Origin: Diaminobutyricibacter sp. McL0608
Lineage (GTDB): Bacteria > Actinomycetota > Actinomycetes > Actinomycetales > Microbacteriaceae
Length of the DNA: 64,000 nt
Direction of reading: 5' to 3'
NCBI RefSeq assembly: GCF_039613825.1
Contig: NZ_CP154826.1
Coordinates: forward strand, 3,410,001-3,474,000
The position numbers and the translations under genes are program-made. The notes below the pieces were generated by a model. That model saw only the letters and a program-made list of their open reading frames with translations, did no database searches and was not told the origin of the DNA. This document shows positions 40,796-49,392 of this stretch, piece by piece; positions within the stretch are counted from its first letter, which is position 1, and each line of letters opens with the position of its first letter.

Positions 40796-40807
40796 TCATC
40801 ACGGGTG
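40796..40807 (-). other. Frame discontinuity (+1) inside the DEAD-box helicase gene
   Basis: On the minus strand the Arg-rich frame reads CCT CAC CCG TGA and stops, while the helicase frame reads CGT GAT GAG AAG GCT across the same bases. Removing one C from CCC, or slipping +1 at the UGA, joins SKFYPH to RDEKAHFTPADD in one protein. Confidence 0.7.
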
Positions 40808-41665
40808 AGGGTAGAACTTCGAGTCGCCGCCTTCGTGGCGCGGACGGTCATTGCCGAAGTCGCGGCGCGGGGCACGGTCGTTGTAGGCGGGGCGCTCACT
40901 GCGCTGCGGGCGGTCACCGTAAGCGGGACGCTCGGTGCGCTGCGGGCGGTCACCATAAGCCGGACGCTCGGCACGCGGAGCGCGGTCACCGTAAGCGGGA
41001 CGCTCGGCGCGCTGCGGACGGTCACCATAAGCAGGGCGCTCACTGCGCTGCGGACGGTCACCATACGCGGAACGCTCCGTACGCTGCGGGCGGTCACCAT
41101 AAGCCGGACGCTCTGTGCGCGGGGCGCGGTCGCCATACGCAGGACGCTCACTGCGCTGCGGGCGGTCACCATACGCAGGACGCTCACTGCGCTGCGGGCG
41201 GTCACCATACGCAGGACGCTCACTGCGCTGCGGGCGGTCACCATAAGTCGGACGCTCGGAACGAGCGGGGCGATCACCATAAGCAGGACGCTCACTCCGC
41301 TGCGGGCGATCGCCGTAAGCCGGACGCTCACTGCGCTGCGGGCGCTCACCATAAGCAGGACGCTCACTCCGCTGCGGACGATCGCCATAAGCGGGACGCT
41401 CGGTCCGCGCACCGCGCGGCTCCCAGCTGGAGCCCTTGGCGCGCGGCTCCCAGTTGGGGCGCTCGCTGCGACCGGCCGACGGACGGCCTTCTGCGCGAGC
41501 TGCGCGCTCGTCTGCGTTCCAGCGCTGCTTCTTGGGGGCTGCGCCCTCTTCGGCGGGACGGTAGCCACGGTGTCCGGGGCTGCGGCTGCCCGACTTGGGT
41601 CCGCCCTTGCGAGCGCTGTCGCGGGGTTCGAAAGTTTTGCCGTGCGGCTTCTTGAAGTTGGCCAT
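40799..41665 (-). CDS. Arg-rich 12-residue-repeat N-terminal part of the DEAD-box helicase
   Basis: A 288-residue, strongly basic, disordered protein. Residues 1-86 are rich in Lys, Arg, Gly and Pro. Residues 87-266 are 15 tandem copies of a 12-residue unit, consensus RSERPAYGDRPQ, with Thr, Ala or AP variants. The end is PRRDFGNDRPRHEGGDSKFYPHP. Such tracts flank the core of actinobacterial cold-shock DEAD-box helicases and bind RNA or drive condensation. The ATG has CCAGGAAAAT upstream and follows a 222-base leader. I prefer this frame to the GC3-richer alternative because it keeps the repeat periodicity and uses CGT, CCT and GGT codons typical of highly expressed genes. It probably belongs with the helicase core as one gene product. 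Confidence 0.75.
   Translation of the reverse strand: MANFKKPHGKTFEPRDSARKGGPKSGSRSPGHRGYRPAEEGAAPKKQRWNADERAARAEGRPSAGRSERPNWEPRAKGSSWEPRGARTERPAYGDRPQRSERPAYGERPQRSERPAYGDRPQRSERPAYGDRPARSERPTYGDRPQRSERPAYGDRPQRSERPAYGDRPQRSERPAYGDRAPRTERPAYGDRPQRTERSAYGDRPQRSERPAYGDRPQRAERPAYGDRAPRAERPAYGDRPQRTERPAYGDRPQRSERPAYNDRAPRRDFGNDRPRHEGGDSKFYPHP
40868..41407 (-). repeat. 36-bp minisatellite, 15 units, coding
   Basis: Fifteen consecutive 36-base units encode the 12-residue repeats of the helicase tail. Units differ by synonymous changes and a few substitutions, so the array is old enough to have diverged yet regular enough to expand or contract by slippage. Confidence 0.85.
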
Positions 41666-41887
41666 AGGTATTTTCCTGGGTTGTCTTGAGTGCATGACTG
41701 AACGCACGACGATTCGTCGTGGTCATAAGAAACCCGGGCAAGTCTTTGGCCGGGACCGTTCACATACAGTGATCATTCGCCCGCCGTTTGGCGGTGAAAC
41801 CGGCCCACCTGACTTACAAACCCATCCGCGTACAACACGCGGTGTCAAGAGCCGACCTTCCTACGTTACCGGATGCTGCCTGTGAAG
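41666..41887 (-). promoter_or_regulatory. Structured long leader upstream of the DEAD-box gene
   Basis: The 222 bases hold no gene. Several short perfect hairpins are visible: CACGACG/CGTCGTG, CCCGG/CCGGG, CCGCC/GGCGG and CCGCGT/ACGCGG. Long structured leaders are usual for cold-shock helicase and csp genes, so this may be a temperature-responsive or autoregulatory 5' UTR. It also serves as the downstream flank of ltrA. Confidence 0.5.
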
Positions 41888-43003
41888 TCACGGAGACTTC
41901 CGGGAATCCCGCCTCCACTCCAGCGCGATGACCCCGGCGACGATGACGAGAAGCGCGAGCAGCTGCCACGCCGCAGGCGCCACGAGACCCAGAAGGATGC
42001 TCGCTGCGGCGAGCGCCGCCCCCGCGTATCGCAGCGCGGCCGGACCGAGCGCGAGCTCCTGGCGGTAGCGCGCATCCCCGACCAGGTACAGCGCGACGCC
42101 CGCTCCGAGCAGGATCACTCCGGCAGCGGGTGCGACAGCGAAGACGTCGCCGATGGTGAGCTTCACCCCGGCCGCGAACAGCACGAGGCCGAAGATCATC
42201 ACGTAGTGGTCGAGTGCGAAAGCGGTGAGCGCGAGGTACGCGCGCTGCTGCGTGGGAGCACCCGTCATGCTGCGGCCGGCGCGCTCGTCGTCTCCGGTGA
42301 AGTAGCACCACCAGAGCGCAGCGACGACCCCGACGCAGAGCACTGTCCCCACAAGGATGGCGAGGTCGAACGGGTGGCCGCCCGCGCCGACGCCGACCGA
42401 GACGATGGACTCGCCGAACGCGATGATCATCAACAGGCCGTGCCGCTCGACGAAATGCGATGCGCCGATGTCGAAGCCGACCGGGCCGCTGGTGAACGAC
42501 GTCGAGACCAGCACCGCGATCGCGAGCGCGAAGAGGATCCAGTCGGCCGGGCCCGTGACGAAGCCCGCGACGATGAGGAGCACCGCCCCGCCGGCGTTGA
42601 ACGGGATCACCCGCAGCATCGAGCGAGCGGACCCGGGAGCCCCGAACGCGGCGAAGAGACCGAAATGGATGAGGACGATCGCGAGGTACGCGAAACCGAA
42701 CAGGATCCCGGTGGCGTCGAACGCATCCGGAATCGCGACCGCGAGCAGCAGGAACGCGACCATCGCACCGACCAGCCCGATGCGCAGGCCGGCACCTTCA
42801 CCGGACTGGTTGGTCAGCCAGGCGAACGCGTCGTACATCCACCACACGACGGCCATCGTCAGCGCAGCCTGCGCGACGCCGGCGCCGGTCGGATGCGCGA
42901 CCACGATCTCGGTGACCTGCGTGATCGTGAACACGAAGACCAGGTCGAAGAGCAGTTCCACCGACGAGACACGTTCGGTGGCGCGGGCGAGGCGTTGGGC
43001 CAT
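41888..43003 (-). CDS. ltrA: LtrA-family membrane protein (low temperature requirement)
   Basis: A 371-residue integral membrane protein with about ten hydrophobic segments. The opening ERVSSVELLFDLVFVFTITQVTEIV and the central SHFVERHGLLMIIAFGESIVSVGVG are the defining LtrA patterns; FGESI is the most conserved block. The family was named from a Listeria mutant that fails to grow in the cold, but its biochemical role is unknown. It starts 37 bases from the divergent GNAT gene. The cold-shock type helicase gene follows on the same strand, which may or may not be functional linkage. Confidence 0.92.
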   Translation of the reverse strand: MAQRLARATERVSSVELLFDLVFVFTITQVTEIVVAHPTGAGVAQAALTMAVVWWMYDAFAWLTNQSGEGAGLRIGLVGAMVAFLLLAVAIPDAFDATGILFGFAYLAIVLIHFGLFAAFGAPGSARSMLRVIPFNAGGAVLLIVAGFVTGPADWILFALAIAVLVSTSFTSGPVGFDIGASHFVERHGLLMIIAFGESIVSVGVGAGGHPFDLAILVGTVLCVGVVAALWWCYFTGDDERAGRSMTGAPTQQRAYLALTAFALDHYVMIFGLVLFAAGVKLTIGDVFAVAPAAGVILLGAGVALYLVGDARYRQELALGPAALRYAGAALAAASILLGLVAPAAWQLLALLVIVAGVIALEWRRDSRKSP

Positions 43004-43040
43004 GAAGCGAGCGTAGCCGCGAGCTTGTTATCGTGGTCGG

Positions 43041-43535
43041 GTGACTGTGACCATCGCGATCGAGCCGCCGCGCGACCCGGAGATCGAGGAGCTGCTGCGC
43101 CTCGGCGACGAATTCGCCTTCTCGCTGTATCCCGCGGAGAGCTGCTACCTGCTCGATGTGAGCGAACTCGAGCGGCCCGGCGTCACGGTCTTCGTCGGCC
43201 GCGATTCCGCCGGTCGCGCACTCGGTATGGCCGCCCTCGTCGAAAGGGCCGATGGCACCGCAGAACTGAAGCGGATGTTCGTGCACGAGGATGCGCGCGG
43301 TCAGGGTCTCGCATCCGCCCTCATGGACCGGCTCGAAGGGGCCGCCGCCGCCGCAGGCGTCCAGGCGATCCAGCTGGAGACGGGTCCGCTGCAGCACGCG
43401 GCCATCGCGCTGTACGAGAATCGCGGGTACACGCGCATCCCCAACTTCGGACCGTACGTCGGCGACGACTTCAGCGTCTGCTACGCGAAGCCGATCGTCG
43501 CGCCCTCCCCCGCCGCTTCCGTCCCCGCGCACTAG
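43041..43535 (+). CDS. GNAT-family N-acetyltransferase
   Basis: A 164-residue acetyl-CoA-dependent acetyltransferase. The acetyl-CoA binding loop is in LKRMFVHEDARGQGLASALMDRLE (R-x-x-G-x-G/A pattern RGQGLA) and the C-terminal strand-helix is LETGPLQHAAIALYENRGYTRI followed by FGPYVGDDFSVCYAK. The substrate is unknown. GTG start with a TTATCGT -10-like element about 12 bases upstream and no ribosome binding site, so the message is probably leaderless. Confidence 0.88.
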   Translation: MTVTIAIEPPRDPEIEELLRLGDEFAFSLYPAESCYLLDVSELERPGVTVFVGRDSAGRALGMAALVERADGTAELKRMFVHEDARGQGLASALMDRLEGAAAAAGVQAIQLETGPLQHAAIALYENRGYTRIPNFGPYVGDDFSVCYAKPIVAPSPAASVPAH

Positions 43536-43546
43536 TTCCGCCCCGC

Positions 43547-43635
43547 CGCACTCGTACGACCGAGTGCGCTCAGACCGAACACGTGCGGCGAGCGCACGAC
43601 CGAGTGCGCTCAGACCGAACACGTGCGGCGAGCGC
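43547..43635. repeat. Tandem 40-bp repeat with hairpins between convergent genes
   Basis: A 40-base unit is repeated exactly and without gap (43556-43595 and 43596-43635). CGCACTCG/CGAGTGCG at 43547-43568 and GAGCGCAC/GTGCGCTC across the junction form hairpins. It separates the convergent GNAT and iclR genes and may terminate both; the duplication is recent because it has no differences. Confidence 0.7.
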
Positions 43636-43664
43636 ATCGCGCACGCCCGTCCGGGATACCAGAC

Positions 43665-44438
43665 TTAGACGGGCAGACCGCGGATGCGCCGCGACAGCTC
43701 CGCCGCAGCCTCGGTGATCTGCGCGGCCAGGCCGGCCCACTCGTCGTGCGGGATGTTCTCCCGCGGAAACGTGATCGCTATACCGGCCGCCGGCCATCCG
43801 GCATGGTCGCGCACCGAGACCGCCACCGACGCGAATCCCGGCGTCACCTCGCCATCCTCTGTGGCGTATCCATCCGCCCGGACCCGCTCGAGGATGCGTT
43901 TCAGCGCGCCGTACGTGTGGGGCTCGCCGCCGACCCGGTCGACGAATGCCGCCGCATCCGGGTACAGCGCACGCACCTGACCGGCCGGCAGGGTCGCGAG
44001 CAGCGCCCGCCCGCTCGCCGTGAGGTGACTGGGCAGCCGCACGCCGACATCCGTCACCAGCCGTGGACGCCGCGGGGCGCGCTCCTCCACGATGTAGACG
44101 ACATCGCGCCCGTGGAGCACAGCGAGATGCCCGGACTCGCCGATGCGGTCGACCAGCCCGGCGAGGATCGGACGGCCGAGCCGGCTGAGCGGTTCCTGCC
44201 GTGAGAACGCCGAACTCAGCTCGTACGATCGCACGCCGAGCCCGTACCGACGCGCCTCCGGAAGGTGCAGCACGAAGCCGTGATCGACAAGCACTGCGAG
44301 CAGGTGGTACACGGTCGACCGGGGGAGATCGAGGGATGCGGCGATCGTGGCGGCCGGCACCGGCCCGCGCTGCGCTGCGAGAAAACTGAGCACCTGCAGC
44401 GTGTTCTCCGCCGCGGGGACCTTCGAGCTTGCGGCCAC
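43665..44438 (-). CDS. IclR-family regulator of histidine utilisation
   Basis: A 257-residue regulator with an N-terminal winged helix (about 5-65: ENTLQVLSFLAAQRGPVPAATIAASLDLPRSTVYHLLAVLVDHGFV) and an IclR effector domain (about 85-250) with the usual LTASGRALLA and SVRDHAGWPAAGIAI segments. GTG was chosen because AGGAGG lies 5 bases upstream. It is divergent from hutH, and a palindrome covers the intervening promoter region, so it most likely senses urocanate or another intermediate and controls both itself and the hut genes. Confidence 0.9.
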   Translation of the reverse strand: MAASSKVPAAENTLQVLSFLAAQRGPVPAATIAASLDLPRSTVYHLLAVLVDHGFVLHLPEARRYGLGVRSYELSSAFSRQEPLSRLGRPILAGLVDRIGESGHLAVLHGRDVVYIVEERAPRRPRLVTDVGVRLPSHLTASGRALLATLPAGQVRALYPDAAAFVDRVGGEPHTYGALKRILERVRADGYATEDGEVTPGFASVAVSVRDHAGWPAAGIAITFPRENIPHDEWAGLAAQITEAAAELSRRIRGLPV

Positions 44439-44448
44439 GCCGACCTCC

Positions 44449-44466
44449 TGTCTGGAATGCAAGACA
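44449..44466. promoter_or_regulatory. IclR-type operator between iclR and hutH
   Basis: TGTCTGGAATGCAAGACA has TGTCT/AGACA arms and seven of nine symmetric half-site positions. It overlaps the iclR ribosome binding site and lies 53 bases upstream of hutH, so it can regulate both. Confidence 0.65.
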
Positions 44467-44519
44467 CCGAGCAGTGTAACCGCATTGTGAGCGCGACAGC
44501 CGTGGTGTGGGATCGGAAC

Positions 44520-46073
44520 ATGACCACCATCACGTCCGTGGACCGCGTCTTCGTCGGAGCCGGCCCCCTCACCATCGCGGATGTCGTCGCCGTCGCCCGC
44601 CACGATGCGCACGTCGAACTCGACCCCGCCGCCCTCGACGCCGTCGAGGCGTCCCGCGCCATCATCGAAGCCCTCGCCGACGACACCGAGCCCCACTACG
44701 GCATCTCCACCGGCTTCGGCGCGCTCGCCACCACGTTCATCCCCTCCGACCGCCGCGCCCAGCTGCAGGCGAGCCTTGTCCGCTCACACGCGGCAGGTTC
44801 CGGCGCCGAGGTCGAGCGCGAGGTCGTCCGCGCCCTCATGCTGCTGCGCCTCTCCACCCTCATGACCGGCCGCACCGGCGCGCGCCGCACCACGGTCGAG
44901 ACGTACGCCGCACTCCTCAACGCCGACATCACACCGGTCGTGCGCGAGTACGGCTCGCTCGGCTGCTCGGGCGACCTCGCCCCGCTCGCCCATTGCGCGC
45001 TCGCTGCGATGGGCGAAGGCCAGGTGCGCGTCGCCGGGGATCTCGTCGACGCGTCCGACGCGCTCGCTGCTGCGGGCATCCGCCCGCTCCGTCTCGCCGA
45101 GAAGGAGGGCCTCGCCCTCATCAACGGCACCGACGGGATGCTGGGGATGCTCGCCCTCGCCACCCACGACCTCGCCGCCCTGCTGACCACAGCCGACATC
45201 GCAGCTGCGATGAGCGTCGAGGCGCTCATGGGTACGGATGCGGTCTTCGCCGACGACCTGCAGCGGCTCCGGCCCCAGCAGGGTCAGGCCCTTGCCGCCG
45301 CCAACCTGCGCGCCGTGCTTGCGGGCTCGCCCATCGTCGCCAGCCACAAGGGACCCGAGTGCACCCGCGTGCAGGACGCCTACTCCCTCCGCTGCTCACC
45401 GCAGGTGCACGGCGCGGCACGTGACACCCTCGGCCACGCCGAGCTGGTCGCCGGGCGTGAGCTCGCGTCCGCCGTCGACAACCCTGTACTGACACTCGAC
45501 GGCCGCGTCGAGTCGAACGGCAACTTCCACGGTGCTCCGGTCGCCTACGTGCTCGACTTCCTCGCGATCGTGGCCGCCGACGTCGCCAGCATGTCCGAGC
45601 GCCGCACCGACCGCTTCCTCGACCCGGCTCGAAACCAGGGCCTGACACCGTTCCTCGCCCACGAGGTCGGCGTCGACTCCGGGCTCATGATCGCGCAGTA
45701 CACCGCCGCCGGAATCGTGTCCGAGCTGAAGCGGCTCGCCGCCCCGGCCTCCGTCGACTCCATCCCGTCGTCGGCCATGCAGGAGGACCACGTCTCGATG
45801 GGATGGGCGGCCGCCCGCAAGCTGCGCCGCAGCCTCGACGGGCTCGGTCGCGTCCTCGCCATCGAGATCATGACGGCCGCCCGCGGCGCCGAGTTGCGCG
45901 CACCGCTGCTTCCCGGTCCCGCGACCGGCGCGGTGCTCGCCGCGGTCCGCGAGGTCGCCGAGGGCCCCGGCCCCGACCGCTACCTCTCGCCCGAGATCGA
46001 AGCGGTCGTGACGCTCGTGCAGGAGGGGCGCATCCTCGCCGCCGCCGAAGCCGTCACCGGACCGCTGAACTGA
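44520..46073 (+). CDS. hutH: Histidine ammonia-lyase
   Basis: The 517-residue enzyme (EC 4.3.1.3) converts L-histidine to urocanate and ammonia. The self-forming MIO electrophile comes from Cys149-Ser150-Gly151 in [14 protein letters not shown]. The Cys-Ser-Gly version, instead of Ala-Ser-Gly, is what I recall for the Streptomyces enzyme, so it is not a defect. YGISTGFG near residue 60 supplies the mobile-loop tyrosine, and [10 protein letters not shown] and [11 protein letters not shown]-like segments line the active site. The ATG gives the expected length. First gene of the hut operon, under the divergent IclR regulator. Confidence 0.96.
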   Translation: MTTITSVDRVFVGAGPLTIADVVAVARHDAHVELDPAALDAVEASRAIIEALADDTEPHYGISTGFGALATTFIPSDRRAQLQASLVRSHAAGSGAEVEREVVRALMLLRLSTLMTGRTGARRTTVETYAALLNADITPVVREYGSLGCSGDLAPLAHCALAAMGEGQVRVAGDLVDASDALAAAGIRPLRLAEKEGLALINGTDGMLGMLALATHDLAALLTTADIAAAMSVEALMGTDAVFADDLQRLRPQQGQALAAANLRAVLAGSPIVASHKGPECTRVQDAYSLRCSPQVHGAARDTLGHAELVAGRELASAVDNPVLTLDGRVESNGNFHGAPVAYVLDFLAIVAADVASMSERRTDRFLDPARNQGLTPFLAHEVGVDSGLMIAQYTAAGIVSELKRLAAPASVDSIPSSAMQEDHVSMGWAAARKLRRSLDGLGRVLAIEIMTAARGAELRAPLLPGPATGAVLAAVREVAEGPGPDRYLSPEIEAVVTLVQEGRILAAAEAVTGPLN

Positions 46074-46143
46074 CCCGAACCGACTGACCTGCCTGACCCC
46101 ACCCACGCGCCGCACCGGCCACATCCGTTCGAAGGAGCACACC

Positions 46144-47799
46144 ATGTCGGGACCCCGTGAGGTCCGCGCCCCGCGCGGCACCACCCTGACCGCCAAGTCG
46201 TGGCAGACGGAGGGCCCCCTCCGCATGCTGATGAACAATCTCGACCCCGAGGTCGCCGAGCGTCCCGACGACCTCGTCGTCTACGGCGGCACCGGGAAAG
46301 CGGCGCGCAACTGGGATGCGTATGACGCGATCGTCCGCACGCTCACGACGCTCGAGGCCGACGAGACACTGCTCGTGCAGTCCGGCAAGCCGGTCGGTGT
46401 GTTCCGCACGCACGAGTGGGCGCCGCGCGTGCTCATCGCCAACTCGAACCTGGTCGGCGACTGGGCGACCTGGCCCGAGTTCCGGCGCCTCGAGGCGCTC
46501 GGCCTCACGATGTACGGGCAGATGACCGCCGGTTCGTGGATCTACATCGGCACCCAGGGCATCCTGCAGGGCACGTATGAGACGTTCGCCGCGATCGCCG
46601 CCAAGCGGTTCAACGGAACCCTCGCGGGCACCCTGACCCTGACCGGCGGCGCGGGCGGGATGGGCGGGGCCCAGCCGCTCGCCGTGACCATGAACGAGGG
46701 TGTCGTCCTCATCGTCGACGTCGACGTCACACGCCTGCAACGCCGGGTCGACCACGGCTACCTGGATGAGCTCGCCGACGACCTCGACGACGCTGTCGCG
46801 CGGGTGCTCGCCGCGAAAGCCGAGCGCCGCCCGTTGTCCGTCGGTCTCGTCGGCAACGCGGCGAGTGCGTTCCCCGAGCTGCTCGCCCGCGGTGTCGCGA
46901 TCGACATCGTCACCGACCAGACCAGCGCGCACGACCCGCTGAGCTACCTGCCCGAAGGAATCTCTGTCGCCGAATGGCATGACGCCGCCGCGGCCGACCC
47001 CGAGGGGTTCACGCTGCGAGCCCGCGCTTCCATGGCGAAGCAGGTCAAGGCGATGGTCGAGTTCCAGGATGCGGGCGCCGAGGTCTTCGACTACGGCAAC
47101 TCGATCCGGGCCGAAGCCCAGCTGGGCGGCTATGAGCGTGCCTTCGAGTTCCCCGGGTTCGTGCCCGCGTACATCCGCCCGCTCTTCGCCGAGGGCAAGG
47201 GACCGTTCCGTTGGGCGGCGCTCTCGGGCGACCCCGCCGACATCGCCGCCACCGATCGCGCCATCCTCGAACTGTTCCCCGAAGACGAGCACCTGCGTCG
47301 CTGGATCACCCAGGCGAGCGAGAAGGTCCACTTCGAAGGCCTGCCTGCGCGCATCTGCTGGCTCGGCTACAAGGAACGGCACCTCGCCGGCCTCAAATTC
47401 AACGAGATGGTGGCGAGCGGCGAGCTGAGCGCACCCGTCGTCATCGGCCGCGACCACCTCGACTCCGGCTCGGTCGCGTCGCCCTATCGCGAGACCGAGG
47501 CGATGGCCGACGGCTCCGACGCGATCGCCGACTGGCCCCTCCTCAACGCCCTGCTCAACACGGCGTCGGGCGCGACCTGGGTTTCGATCCACCACGGCGG
47601 CGGCGTCGGCATCGGCCGGTCGATCCACGCGGGCCAGGTCGTCGTCGCCGACGGCACCGCGCTCGCGGCAGAGAAGATCGAGCGCGTGCTGACCAACGAC
47701 CCGGGCACCGGCGTCATGCGCCATGTCGACGCCGGCTACGAGCGCGCCGCAGAGGTGGCGCGGGAACGCGGTCTGCGCGTTCCCATGATGGAAGACTGA
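46144..47799 (+). CDS. hutU: Urocanate hydratase
   Basis: A 551-residue enzyme (EC 4.2.1.49) that hydrates urocanate to imidazolonepropionate using tightly bound NAD. The glycine-rich [11 protein letters not shown] near residue 175, [10 protein letters not shown] near 238 and the [17 protein letters not shown] segment near 480 are characteristic. GAAGGAG lies upstream of the ATG. It follows hutH by 70 bases with no gene or terminator between. Confidence 0.96.
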   Translation: MSGPREVRAPRGTTLTAKSWQTEGPLRMLMNNLDPEVAERPDDLVVYGGTGKAARNWDAYDAIVRTLTTLEADETLLVQSGKPVGVFRTHEWAPRVLIANSNLVGDWATWPEFRRLEALGLTMYGQMTAGSWIYIGTQGILQGTYETFAAIAAKRFNGTLAGTLTLTGGAGGMGGAQPLAVTMNEGVVLIVDVDVTRLQRRVDHGYLDELADDLDDAVARVLAAKAERRPLSVGLVGNAASAFPELLARGVAIDIVTDQTSAHDPLSYLPEGISVAEWHDAAAADPEGFTLRARASMAKQVKAMVEFQDAGAEVFDYGNSIRAEAQLGGYERAFEFPGFVPAYIRPLFAEGKGPFRWAALSGDPADIAATDRAILELFPEDEHLRRWITQASEKVHFEGLPARICWLGYKERHLAGLKFNEMVASGELSAPVVIGRDHLDSGSVASPYRETEAMADGSDAIADWPLLNALLNTASGATWVSIHHGGGVGIGRSIHAGQVVVADGTALAAEKIERVLTNDPGTGVMRHVDAGYERAAEVARERGLRVPMMED

Positions 47800-47804
47800 T
47801 CGAC

Positions 47805-48998
47805 GTGACCCGCGAACTCCTCACCGGAATCGGCCAGCTCGTCACCAACGATCCGGCCGACCCCGGTGCGACGGGCGTCGACCGGCTCGATCTGGTGACG
47901 GATGCTGCTGTGCTGATCGAGGACGGTCGCGTCGCGTGGGTGGGTCGGGCATCCGACGCGGCATCGGGTGCTCTCGCTGCGGATGTCGTGACCGACCTCG
48001 GCGGGGCGACCGTCATCCCCGGTTTCGTGGACTCGCACAGCCACCTCGTGTTCGCCGGGGACCGGTCGGCGGAATTCGAGGCGCGGATGTCAGGCGAGCC
48101 GTACACGGCGGGGGGCATCCGCAGCACGGTCGCGGCGACACGCGCGGCGAGCGATTCGGAACTTCGCGGGCGCCTGCGAGGGTTCATCCGCGAGCTGCAC
48201 CGGCAGGGCACGACGACAGTCGAGATCAAGAGCGGCTACGGGCTGAGTGTGCACGACGAGGAACGGCTGGTCGCGATCGCCGCGTCCGTGACCGATGAGG
48301 TGACCTTTCTCGGAGCGCACGTCGTGCCTGCCGACTACGCCGGCGACCCCGACGCGTACGTCGACCTCGTGACCGGCGCCATGCTCGACGCCTGCGCGCC
48401 GCACGCACGATGGATCGACGTCTTCTGCGAGACCGGCGCCTTCACCGTGGAGCAGTCGCGTCGCGTGCTCGAGGCGGGCGCCGCTCGGGGGCTCGGCGTG
48501 CGGGTACACGCGAGCCAGCTCGGCCCGGGCGAAGGAGTGCAGCTCGCCGTGTCGCTCGATGCCGCGAGCGTGGACCACTGCACCTACCTGACCGACGCCG
48601 ACATTGCGGCGCTGGCCGGGTCATCCACTGTCGCCACCCTGCTGCCGGGGGTCGAATTCTCGACCCGGCAGCCGTATCCGGATGCCCGCCGCCTGATCGA
48701 CGCGGGCGTCACCGTCGCGATCGCGTGCGACTGCAATCCCGGCTCATCGTTCACGTCGTCGATGCCGTTCTGCATCGCTGTCGCGGTGCGCGACATGGGG
48801 ATGACGCCGGCCGAGGCCCTGTGGTCGGCCACCGCCGGCGGGGCGGCGGCGCTGCGGCGGGACGACATCGGCCGGGTGGCGGTCGGCGCGCGGGCAGACC
48901 TCGCGGTGCTGGCCGCGCCCTCGTATGTGCACCTGGCGTACCGGCCGGGCGTGCCGCTCGTCGAGGGCGTGTGGAAGGACGGCGCGCGCGTCGCCTGA
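47805..48998 (+). CDS. hutI: Imidazolonepropionase
   Basis: A 397-residue amidohydrolase-fold enzyme (EC 3.5.2.7) that opens imidazolonepropionate to formimidoylglutamate. Metal ligands are in [16 protein letters not shown] (near residue 65) and RVHASQLG (near 237), with the aspartate in [17 protein letters not shown] is a substrate-binding segment. It starts with GTG only 5 bases after hutU, with GGAAGA in the hutU end as its ribosome binding site, so the two are tightly linked. Confidence 0.95.
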   Translation: MTRELLTGIGQLVTNDPADPGATGVDRLDLVTDAAVLIEDGRVAWVGRASDAASGALAADVVTDLGGATVIPGFVDSHSHLVFAGDRSAEFEARMSGEPYTAGGIRSTVAATRAASDSELRGRLRGFIRELHRQGTTTVEIKSGYGLSVHDEERLVAIAASVTDEVTFLGAHVVPADYAGDPDAYVDLVTGAMLDACAPHARWIDVFCETGAFTVEQSRRVLEAGAARGLGVRVHASQLGPGEGVQLAVSLDAASVDHCTYLTDADIAALAGSSTVATLLPGVEFSTRQPYPDARRLIDAGVTVAIACDCNPGSSFTSSMPFCIAVAVRDMGMTPAEALWSATAGGAAALRRDDIGRVAVGARADLAVLAAPSYVHLAYRPGVPLVEGVWKDGARVA

Positions 48999-49058
48999 CG
49001 CGGCGACGGCCCCGGCCGCCGGTCCGCCGAGAGCGGCACCTCCGGCCGAGCGCGCCCG

Positions 49059-49102
49059 TTGTGCCGGACCGTCTCGTCCGGAACGGACGTTCTCGGGCAC
49101 AA
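49059..49102 (+). terminator. Nested hairpin after hutI
   Basis: Outer arms TTGTGCC (49059-49065) and GGCACAA (49096-49102) enclose CGTCCG-GAA-CGGACG, giving a two-tier stem about 60 bases after the hutI stop codon. Confidence 0.6.
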
Positions 49103-49308
49103 AGTGCGCGGCAGAATGGAACGCATGGGCGGCGACGACGTGCGGATCTGGGGCACCGGACGTCCGCCGACGTGATCGACCTGACCGGCGACATCGCCCT
49201 CTGGGGCGGCCCCGTCGACGACGAGCGGTACGCCCTCCTCAGCCGGGCCTGACCCCGGCGGCCGGATGCGCCGGTCCCGCCGTCTGGTCGCCGAGTATCG
49301 CCGTTGCC

Positions 49309-49361
49309 GCCGAGTGTCGCCGGCACACCGGATCGTCTCGGCCACAGGGGCGACTCTCGGC
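49309..49361. terminator. Hairpin ahead of the hutG-like gene end
   Basis: GCCGAGTGTCGCC (49309-49321) pairs at 12 of 13 positions with GGCGACTCTCGGC (49349-49361). A near copy of the left arm lies at 49290-49303, so the element is partly duplicated. It is suited to terminating the leftward hutG-like transcript. Confidence 0.55.
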
Positions 49362-49392
49362 TCCCGGCGCAGCGACGCTGGGTGCGCCGGCG

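Larger units (their letters stand above)
48999..49392. other. Gene-poor stretch between hutI and the convergent hutG-like gene
   Basis: These 394 bases hold two hairpins (listed separately) and no complete gene that I recognise. A 26-codon frame at 49172-49252 (GTG start, VIDLTGDIALWGG followed by PVDDERYALLSRA) has protein-like composition but no upstream partner; it could be a remnant or chance. Confidence 0.5.

Noticed and set aside
39550-41763. One continuous 737-codon frame through the helicase and the repeat region
   Set aside because: Upstream of the core this frame reads a hydrophobic Val/Arg/Leu/Met mixture without family resemblance, whereas the neighbouring frame gives regular Arg-rich 12-residue repeats with its own start and ribosome binding site.
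44964-44972. Cys-Ser-Gly instead of Ala-Ser-Gly at the histidine ammonia-lyase MIO site
   Set aside because: I recall the same Cys-Ser-Gly in Streptomyces histidine ammonia-lyase, so it is a lineage variant and not a defect.
48410-49252. Long overlapping frame ending in a protein-like 26-residue tail after hutI
   Set aside because: Most of it is antisense-like shadow of hutI; only the tail looks protein-like, and it has no ribosome binding site or known relative.
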